From contig CAYNFR010000026.1 of NCBI GenBank assembly GCA_964396595.1, forward strand, positions 1 through 49,054: a stretch of DNA of 49,054 nucleotides. Reading direction: 5' to 3'. Both the position numbers and the translations under genes were made by a program. A model generated the notes under the pieces. That model made no database searches, was not told the DNA's origin, and was given only the letters and a program-made list of their open reading frames with translations. Below are positions 42,662-49,054 of the stretch, in pieces (position 1 is the first letter of the stretch; each line of letters starts with the position of its first letter). The stretch is from CAYNFR01 sp964396595 (lineage in GTDB: Bacteria > Bacteroidota > Bacteroidia > Chitinophagales > Saprospiraceae).

Positions 42662-43687
42662 ATGAAATCAATTAGATCTTTTCATCATGAGCTGAAATTT
42701 GTTACACCTGGAGGTACCAGTAGAGGTGTGTTGTATCATAAAAACAGCTATTACTTGCTTTCGGAAGAAGGTGATCAATTATGTGCTATTGGAGAGGCCT
42801 CTTATCTGCCGGGTCTCAATCCGGAGTCGGAGGACTCACTCTTAATACAGTTATCCGCCTTTAGTAAAGGGACGCACGACGCTTCTTGTGAGTATTCACC
42901 TGCAATGCGTTTTGCTACAGAAATGTTTGAACTAGGAAATGGATCTACCGACCCATTTACATTTAATGATTCACCTTTTACAAGAGGGGAGATGGGTATT
43001 GAGATCAATGGACTCATCTGGATGGGAGATAGATCTAATATGTTAAAGCAATTTGAACAGAAAATCAATCAGGGATTTAGATGTATCAAGCTGAAAGTGG
43101 GAGCACTTGATTTTGATGAAGAAATGGAGATATTGAGTCACATCAGGAGGCGTTTCACGGTGGATGATATTGAACTCCGTCTTGATGCCAATGGCGCGTT
43201 CAGTGTGGAGGAGGCAGATGAAAAACTCAAGCAACTTAGCGACTATGACATACATTCGATAGAACAGCCCATTCGTGCGGGACAGCTTGAGCACATGTCT
43301 CGGCTGTGCGATAGCCCACCCATTCCAATAGCGCTAGATGAAGAGTTGATAGGAATATCTGATATGGAGACAATTTTGGCGGACATACGTCCGCAATACA
43401 TCATTCTTAAACCCAGTTTATTAGGTGGCATTAATAATAGTGTGCGATGTATAGAACTCGCCAAGAAATATAACATTGGTTGGTGGGCGACATCTGCGCT
43501 GGAGTCGAATGTGGGGCTGAACTACATCGCTCAATGGATCTCTACGATGAATGTGTCTTTGCCTCAAGGTCTTGGTACAGGTCAAGTGTTTTCCAATAAT
43601 ATTCCATCCCCTCTAGTGGTGCGAAACGCTAAGCTTTATTACGATCGGGATCAAAAGTGGGACATATCCCAGCTCAAAAAAAGGTGA
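42662..43687 (+). CDS. menC: o-Succinylbenzoate synthase MenC (enolase superfamily)
   Basis: A 341-residue enolase-superfamily protein. CIKLKVGALDF supplies the K-x-K catalytic lysine, ELRLDANGAFS the first metal Asp, SIEQPI the Glu, ALDEELIG the third ligand, and YIILKPSLLGG the second lysine. The menE, menF and menD neighbours decide for o-succinylbenzoate synthase over dipeptide epimerase. It dehydrates SHCHC to o-succinylbenzoate in menaquinone synthesis. It is first in the operon; menE begins 9 bases after its stop. Confidence 0.92.
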   Translation: MKSIRSFHHELKFVTPGGTSRGVLYHKNSYYLLSEEGDQLCAIGEASYLPGLNPESEDSLLIQLSAFSKGTHDASCEYSPAMRFATEMFELGNGSTDPFTFNDSPFTRGEMGIEINGLIWMGDRSNMLKQFEQKINQGFRCIKLKVGALDFDEEMEILSHIRRRFTVDDIELRLDANGAFSVEEADEKLKQLSDYDIHSIEQPIRAGQLEHMSRLCDSPPIPIALDEELIGISDMETILADIRPQYIILKPSLLGGINNSVRCIELAKKYNIGWWATSALESNVGLNYIAQWISTMNVSLPQGLGTGQVFSNNIPSPLVVRNAKLYYDRDQKWDISQLKKR

Positions 43688-43696
43688 ATTAATAAG

Positions 43697-44776
43697 ATGA
43701 GACTATTGATCAATGACGAAGTTCATCTTGTAGAATCTTTATCAGATGTCTATCTCCTTTCTGACAGAATGTTTAAGGAGGAGAGGACGTGGATGCAATC
43801 AATAGTAAAGGTCTTAGCGGATTGGTATAGTGATCAAGATTTCATGACCCTCCATACATCAGGAACGACTGGCGATCCCAAGCAGATTTTATTGCCGAAA
43901 GCAAATATGATTTCCTCAGCTCAGAAGACGATCACTTTTTTAGAATTGGCCGATGGCATAAGAGCGCTCTTATGTCTACCGGTCGAGAAAATAGGGGGGA
44001 TGATGATGCTGGTAAGAGCAATAGTCGGTAATTGGGATTTGAAGATTATTAAGCCTTCGGCTAATGTAGTAGATGGTGTAAGAGAGAAGATTCACTTTGT
44101 GGCATTCACCCCACAGCAGCTTTACACATTAGCAGAAGAGAGCCCCGGGGCATTACAAAATATAGAGAAATGCATTGTAGGGGGAGCAGCTACAGGTAGT
44201 GATTTGATCTCCAAATTATTCAATGAAGCTATGGTATGCTGGGCAACATATGGTATGACTGAGACGATGAGTCATGTTGCATTAAGAAGATTGAATGGAG
44301 AAAAACCAGATAATTGTTTCAAGGCGCTTCCCGGTGTGACATTTGAAAGAGGGCAAAACGGCTGTCTGATTATACATAGTGACCATTTGCCTTTGTCGCC
44401 ATTAATTACAAGAGATGTAGTGACCTTATTTTCTGACACTTCATTCGAATGGCTGGGGAGAATAGACAATGTTATCAATACAGGTGGTGTCAAGGTATAT
44501 CCGGAGTTAATCGAAGAGAAGCTTCTGGATGTTATTAAAACACCCTTTTTTATAAGCTGGATTGTAGATCCTGTATTAGGGCAAAAAGTGATCCTTGTAA
44601 TCGAAGGAAGTGCACCTACCCAGGCAGAAATAAAAACTATGGCGGAGAAGTTAATGCGATATGAGATGCCTAAAAGCTGTATTATCGTTGATCAAATCTT
44701 AATAACACCTACCGGAAAAGTGCGCAGGCAGCTACATTTTTACCCAAATTTTACAACTATCCCATTGAATAGGTAG
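43697..44776 (+). CDS. menE: o-Succinylbenzoate-CoA ligase MenE
   Basis: A 359-residue acyl-adenylate-forming enzyme, shorter than the usual 450-500, as is common for MenE in Bacteroidota. TLHTSGTTGDPKQILLPK is the ATP-binding P-loop, ATYGMTET the adenine-binding motif, WLGRIDNVINTGGVKVYPE the hinge region, and PTGKVRRQ holds the C-terminal catalytic lysine. It activates o-succinylbenzoate to its CoA ester. Confidence 0.92.
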   Translation: MRLLINDEVHLVESLSDVYLLSDRMFKEERTWMQSIVKVLADWYSDQDFMTLHTSGTTGDPKQILLPKANMISSAQKTITFLELADGIRALLCLPVEKIGGMMMLVRAIVGNWDLKIIKPSANVVDGVREKIHFVAFTPQQLYTLAEESPGALQNIEKCIVGGAATGSDLISKLFNEAMVCWATYGMTETMSHVALRRLNGEKPDNCFKALPGVTFERGQNGCLIIHSDHLPLSPLITRDVVTLFSDTSFEWLGRIDNVINTGGVKVYPELIEEKLLDVIKTPFFISWIVDPVLGQKVILVIEGSAPTQAEIKTMAEKLMRYEMPKSCIIVDQILITPTGKVRRQLHFYPNFTTIPLNR

Positions 44777-44802
44777 TTTTGTATTCGCATTATAGATCGT
44801 TC

Positions 44803-45840
44803 ATGGGGCGCGGTGATACTAAATCCATTTCTTGCGAAGAGACATTCGTAGCATACAGTATTCCTGGAGGAAGTACTTATGAATTTTTGAGATTAGGTAA
44901 CCCGATCGCCTTTAGCGATTCTGAAGATGTTTTTGTCGTTGCAGGATTTGACAAATTAGGCAAATATGCCCCACTGTACTTTCCGGTGGAGGCTGCATTG
45001 GGACAGATAGAATTTAGGGTGACTAATAATCACACTTTTAGCATAGCTAGTACGGATCGATCAGATTATGACGACTGTTTTGAGAAGTGCATGCAGGCCA
45101 TCCTATCCGGCCAATCTGAGAAGCTTATACTTTCCAGGATCATCAGCTTGGACATCAGAATTGATCCTTATGATATTTTTAATGAATTGTGTCAGCGACA
45201 TCCTGAAGCATATACTTTCATTATAAATATTCCATCGCTGGGTATGTGGATAGGGGCTTCACCCGAGCTTTTATTAAAGCAAATTACAGCAGACACTTAT
45301 CAAACAGCTGCTGTTGCCGGAACGATGCCTGATCTTGGTGTTCCTCTGGATCAAGTTAACTGGGGAACGAAAGAAATAAAAGAACAAGGATATTTGACTC
45401 GTTTCCTTGAAGAATTTCTGAAGATTAACGCCCTCGAGAAAACGATAAGTGAAACACGTACGATCAAGGCTGGTAATGTATTGCACATCGCGACGGATAT
45501 CGTATTTAAAACTGAATTGTCATTGCCAGAAATTGTCGCCCATTTACACCCCGGCCCAGCCATAAGCGGATACCCTAAAAAGGAGTCAATAGAACTCGTA
45601 AGGCATATTGAAGGTCATGATCGAGAATTGTACTGTGGTTTTTTAGGGAGGATTAAAGAGGGTAGGAGTGAGTTATATATTAATCTTCGTAGCATGAAAG
45701 TGGCAAGTGATCGTGTATCACTTTTTGTCGGAGGTGGAATAACAAGAGAGAGTGTTTGCACAGAAGAATGGAACGAAACGATCCATAAAGCTAGAAATAT
45801 TATCAACGTTCTAGCTCAATATTGTCCAGTGAGTATATGA
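44803..45840 (+). CDS. menF: Isochorismate synthase MenF
   Basis: A 345-residue chorismate-binding enzyme: SEKLILSRI, TFIINIPSLGMWIGASPELLL, TAAVAGTMP, then LHPGPAISGYPKKES and YCGFLGRIKEGRSELYINLRSMKV, the conserved core. It converts chorismate to isochorismate. Start: the ATG at 44803 is given; a TTG at 44779 would add 8 residues and sit 2 bases after menE. The stop overlaps the menD start by ATGA (45837-45840). Confidence 0.9.
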   Translation: MGRGDTKSISCEETFVAYSIPGGSTYEFLRLGNPIAFSDSEDVFVVAGFDKLGKYAPLYFPVEAALGQIEFRVTNNHTFSIASTDRSDYDDCFEKCMQAILSGQSEKLILSRIISLDIRIDPYDIFNELCQRHPEAYTFIINIPSLGMWIGASPELLLKQITADTYQTAAVAGTMPDLGVPLDQVNWGTKEIKEQGYLTRFLEEFLKINALEKTISETRTIKAGNVLHIATDIVFKTELSLPEIVAHLHPGPAISGYPKKESIELVRHIEGHDRELYCGFLGRIKEGRSELYINLRSMKVASDRVSLFVGGGITRESVCTEEWNETIHKARNIINVLAQYCPVSI

Positions 45841-47525
45841 CCTCAGATAAAAGCTCAGCATCTAGATTGGCGTATATCGCTAAGGAAAAAGGGATAAGGC
45901 ATGTCGTAATATCACCGGGTTCGCGCAATGCGCCCTTGATTATCGCTTTCGGTGAAGATGATCACTTTACATGTTACAATGTGCCGGACGAAAGAGCCGC
46001 AGGTTTTTTTGCATTAGGTACGGCTATGAAACTGCAAGAGCCTGTGATATTGTGTTGTACATCCGGATCTGCAGTTGTTAATTATGGCCCAGCTGTGGCA
46101 GAAGCATATTATCAAAAAATACCTTTAATCGTACTTTCAGCAGATCGTCCTCCAGAATGGATAGATCAGAATGCCGGGCAGACACTAAGGCAGGAGAAGG
46201 TATTTCACAATTTTATCAGAGCCAGTTATAACTTAGTTTCCGAGCCAGCAAGCAAGGATCAAATATGGTATAATGACCGCATGATCAATGAAGCTATTGA
46301 TATTTCTATCACTCGGCCTCTTGGTCCGGTACATATCAATATACCCTTTGAAGAACCGCTTTATCAGCAAGTTGGCTTCTTGCCAGACGATCGACTTCCA
46401 CGGATCATAAGGACATTGCAGCCCACAAATCAGTTGGTCGAAGCAGATTTAGATCATGTCCGATCCATATGGAATCAAGCCAAAAAAGTGATTATCCTTA
46501 TAGGTCAGTCGATTCCCAATCCAGAATTAGATGAAGTACTTTGTCGATTTAATAGACTTAGAAAAGTAGTCATATTAACAGAGGCAACTTCCAATGTGAA
46601 ATGTCCGGGAACATCAAGCAGCATAGATAGATTAATAACAAGGCTAAACAGAGAAAACACTGCGACCTTGACACCTGAGTTGTTGATTACCATGGGTGAT
46701 GCAATCGTTTCTAAGCGCATAAGATCATTATTAAGAGCGATGAATCCATATCATCATTGGCATATAGATCCTTCAGATAAGTATATAGATACCTTTCAGT
46801 CGCTGACCCTCAATATCCCGATGAGACCAACTGATTTTTTTAATGGTTTAGCTACGGAGGATATAGAAAGTGACTACTCTCTCCAATGGAGTGATCTGGA
46901 AAATATTACCCAGCGAGCCCATCAGTCATTTTTATCCGATGTCCCATGGTCTGACCTCAAGGTGTTTGATCTTATACACCGCACATTGCCAAAAGACAGT
47001 AGCTTACATCTTGCCAATAGCACCCCTATACGATATATCCAGTTATTTGACCAACGAGAGGACATAGATTACCGATCTAATCGTGGCGTGAGCGGTATTG
47101 ACGGGTGTAGTTCTACAGCTGTGGGATTTGCCTATGTTTCGAGCAAGAGGGTTACATTGGTCACGGGTGATATCGCTTTTCTTTACGATGTTAATGCTTT
47201 TTTTCATCATCACCTTCCATCTAATCTTGTGGTCATAGTGATTAACAACGGTGGAGGCAATATATTTCGTTATATCCCTGGGCCGAGTACTACACGCCAG
47301 CTTGAAGAACATTTTGAGACTGCTCATAGCTTTTTTGTAGAAGGAATTGCTACAACTTTTGGGGTAAGCTATCAGAGTGTTTCAGATGAATCCGGACTGT
47401 GTAAGGCATTAGCGGAAATTTATGAAAGTGAGCTAGAAGAAAGTGTTATATTGGAAGTAATGACACCACGCGAGCAAAATGCTGTGATATTGAAGAAATA
47501 TTTTGATTATCTGAGCCAATTTTAA
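45837..47525 (+). CDS. menD: SEPHCHC synthase MenD (thiamine diphosphate enzyme)
   Basis: A 562-residue protein with VISPGSRNAPLI, YNVPDERAAGFFALG (the catalytic Glu of ThDP enzymes), LCCTSGSAVVNYGPAV, SADRPPEWIDQNAGQTL, and the ThDP/metal motif LVTGDIAFLYDVNAF followed by INNGGGNIF. MenD adds succinic semialdehyde from 2-oxoglutarate to isochorismate. The ATG at 45837 overlaps the menF stop (ATGA), so translation is coupled. No menB, menA or menH follows in the window. Confidence 0.96.
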   Translation: MTSDKSSASRLAYIAKEKGIRHVVISPGSRNAPLIIAFGEDDHFTCYNVPDERAAGFFALGTAMKLQEPVILCCTSGSAVVNYGPAVAEAYYQKIPLIVLSADRPPEWIDQNAGQTLRQEKVFHNFIRASYNLVSEPASKDQIWYNDRMINEAIDISITRPLGPVHINIPFEEPLYQQVGFLPDDRLPRIIRTLQPTNQLVEADLDHVRSIWNQAKKVIILIGQSIPNPELDEVLCRFNRLRKVVILTEATSNVKCPGTSSSIDRLITRLNRENTATLTPELLITMGDAIVSKRIRSLLRAMNPYHHWHIDPSDKYIDTFQSLTLNIPMRPTDFFNGLATEDIESDYSLQWSDLENITQRAHQSFLSDVPWSDLKVFDLIHRTLPKDSSLHLANSTPIRYIQLFDQREDIDYRSNRGVSGIDGCSSTAVGFAYVSSKRVTLVTGDIAFLYDVNAFFHHHLPSNLVVIVINNGGGNIFRYIPGPSTTRQLEEHFETAHSFFVEGIATTFGVSYQSVSDESGLCKALAEIYESELEESVILEVMTPREQNAVILKKYFDYLSQF

Positions 47526-47682
47526 GCGTGATAAGTTCTTTATTTCGTCTCTTTGTGATGAAATAAAACAGATGTTCTTATTTGCCATATCTGCTTTAGC
47601 CGTTCACATTATAAGTGCATGAAGTAAATCATGAGAGTGCGAAAAATTCTAAGAATAATAGACCTTATAAATAAAGAGAACA
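47526..47682. other. menD-ald intergenic region with an AT-rich hairpin
   Basis: TTTATTTCGTC (47539-47549) pairs with GATGAAATAAA (47557-47567) with one G-U pair and a 7-base loop, 14 bases after the menD stop. There is no T-tract after it, so its role as a terminator is uncertain. I see no clear promoter box for the next gene. Confidence 0.3.
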
Positions 47683-48798
47683 ATGATCATCGGAGTACCA
47701 AAAGAGATTAAGCCAAGTGAAAATCGTGTAGCGTTAACGCCTGCAGGCGTGATAGCTTTTAGCCGTGAAGGCCATAAAGTTTATGTTCAGAAATCGGCAG
47801 GAGTAGGGAGCGGATTCAGTGATGACATGTATATTCAGGCAGGGGCACAGATACTAGGTACGATTGAGGAGGTTTACGGTATCGCTGAGATGATCATCAA
47901 GGTTAAAGAACCTATAGCAAGTGAATATAAATTAATACGTGAGGGCCAGCTAGTCTATACATATTTCCATTTTGCCTCATACGAGCCGTTGACTATGGCG
48001 ATGATAGATTCAGGGGCAATATGTTTAGCTTATGAGACTGTTCAATTACCTGACAATTCATTGCCATTACTTGTTCCTATGTCCGAAGTTGCAGGAAGAA
48101 TGTCCATACAGGAAGGGGCTAAATATTTGGAGAAGCCCATGGGGGGTAGAGGAGTACTGCTAGGTGGCGTCCCGGGAGTAAGGCCAGGTCATGTGCTTGT
48201 ACTTGGAGCTGGCGTAGTAGGAACACAAGCCGCTAGAATGGCTGCCGGGCTGGGGGCGCATGTCACCATCATGGATATCAATCTCAATAGACTGAGATAT
48301 TTGGACGATGTGATGCCTGCCAATGTAGTGACACAATATTCTAACGAATACAATATACGATCCTTACTAGATCAAGTAGATCTAATAGTAGGAGGCGTCT
48401 TAATACCGGGCGCAAAAGCTCCTAGTCTGATCACCAGAGATATGCTTAAAAAAATGAAGCCGGGTACGGTACTTGTTGATGTAGCTGTAGATCAAGGTGG
48501 GTGTATTGAGACATGCCGCCCGACTACACATGATGATCCGACCTTTGTAGTAGATGATGTTGTACACTATTGTGTGGCCAATATGCCGGGAGCAGTACCC
48601 TATACTAGTACTATTGCCTTAACAAATGCTACGCTTTCTTACGGCCTGAGATTAGCAAGAGTAGGTTGGAAGAACGCGTGCAATCAAGATCCTTCTTTGA
48701 AAAAGGGATTGAATGTCGTTAATGGCAAGGTCGTCTACGAAGCCGTAGCACAAGCATTCAATTTAAGCTACACAGATGTACAGCAGGTGTTGTCATAA
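47683..48798 (+). CDS. ald: Alanine dehydrogenase
   Basis: A 371-residue protein, the usual family length. MIIGVPKEIKPSENRVALTPAGV is the classic start. Catalytic-region motifs are VKVKEP-like IIKVKEPIASEY and YTYFHFAS (His near residue 96). The NAD fold follows with LGAGVVGTQAARMAAGLGAHVTIMDIN, then DVAVDQGGCIETCRPTTHDDP. It interconverts alanine with pyruvate, ammonia and NADH. It is monocistronic as far as the window shows. Confidence 0.97.
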   Translation: MIIGVPKEIKPSENRVALTPAGVIAFSREGHKVYVQKSAGVGSGFSDDMYIQAGAQILGTIEEVYGIAEMIIKVKEPIASEYKLIREGQLVYTYFHFASYEPLTMAMIDSGAICLAYETVQLPDNSLPLLVPMSEVAGRMSIQEGAKYLEKPMGGRGVLLGGVPGVRPGHVLVLGAGVVGTQAARMAAGLGAHVTIMDINLNRLRYLDDVMPANVVTQYSNEYNIRSLLDQVDLIVGGVLIPGAKAPSLITRDMLKKMKPGTVLVDVAVDQGGCIETCRPTTHDDPTFVVDDVVHYCVANMPGAVPYTSTIALTNATLSYGLRLARVGWKNACNQDPSLKKGLNVVNGKVVYEAVAQAFNLSYTDVQQVLS

Positions 48799-49054
48799 CA
48801 TAAGCGGCTGTTAAGTTTTTTCTTAGATTTATAATGATCCTTGAGATGGTGGTCAAGTTTTGTCTAATAGCCAACACCTTTCACCTTGTTAGGATGATTC
48901 ATGTAATCTGCATCCTTTATATTATCGTACAGCTTATGAGATAAATCTATCATAGCAGTGTATAACTTCAGGTTCTTTGTGTCACTGCGACTTATGGTGA
49001 AAACCTTTACTTATGGCGCCTTTGCAAGAGACCTTCACGAGAAAATATCTTCAC
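48799..49054. other. Terminal 256 bases without a clear gene
   Basis: On the minus strand, 48864-48953 encodes MIDLSHKLYDNIKDADYMNH plus 9 further residues, in a frame open to about 49012. It reads like protein but is too short to assign. It may be the end of a degraded gene. No terminator with a T-tract is seen after ald. Confidence 0.3.

Overview
The window looks like a chromosomal segment of a Bacteroidota bacterium, most likely from the Saprospiria/Chitinophagia side of the phylum (the rank below phylum is inference). The signs are Bacteroidota-typical families (DUF4293, DUF4199, DUF4159, DUF3467, DUF5686/carboxypeptidase-regulatory outer-membrane protein, OstA-like protein, BatA-type protein), a sphingolipid pathway, menaquinone genes, almost no Shine-Dalgarno sequences, and repeated TAnnTTTG boxes, the -7 promoter element of this phylum. 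It is mostly core genome, moderately AT-rich, with one 100-N assembly gap (8029-8128) inside a 20-bp tandem repeat.

Layout. 1-940: end of an ExbD/TolR pair with a strong terminator. 1001-1660: non-coding. 1662-5932: DUF4293 membrane protein, then a translationally coupled chain of FAD oxidoreductase, OstA-like protein and TPR-SH3 membrane protein. 5967-6626: rpmA and rplU. 6690-9620: retropepsin-PDZ protein, repeat array and gap, ruvB, DUF3467. 9867-11707: two small membrane proteins, DUF4159 protein, rsmE. 11800-13883: rseP, hscB, tRNA-Leu(CAA). 13892-17765: a lipoprotein and a large Asp-box protein. 17944-23082: BatA-type protein, dihydroorotase-like protein without its HxH motif, a 175-bp concentric palindromic element, DUF4199 protein, glycosyltransferase 2. 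23141-24429: three tandem paralogous cysteine-rich lipoproteins. 24560-30763: RidA, QueE, Rrf2 regulator, RluA, SDR, Tat-type Gfo/Idh oxidoreductase, NagX-like membrane acyltransferase. 30957-31541: ECF sigma factor. 31715-32667: decayed RES-Xre toxin-antitoxin locus. 32751-38035: probable ceramide operon plus a fatty-acid-hydroxylase-type protein. 38396-42578: DUF5686 outer-membrane protein and PLP decarboxylase. 42662-47525: menC-menE-menF-menD. 47683-48798: alanine dehydrogenase.

How genes work together. Serine palmitoyltransferase, a GNAT-like acyltransferase, a CerR/3-ketosphinganine-reductase-like SDR and a nearby FA2H-type hydroxylase can be assembled into a dihydroceramide route. The men genes cover chorismate to o-succinylbenzoyl-CoA except MenH. 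ExbD, OstA-like, RseP, DUF5686 and the lipoproteins all concern the cell envelope.

The items I found most unexplained are the concentric palindrome at 21290-21464, the tandem cysteine-rich lipoprotein family, the HD hydrolase coupled to the ceramide genes, and the repeat array at the assembly gap. All family names come from reading motifs; no database search was run.
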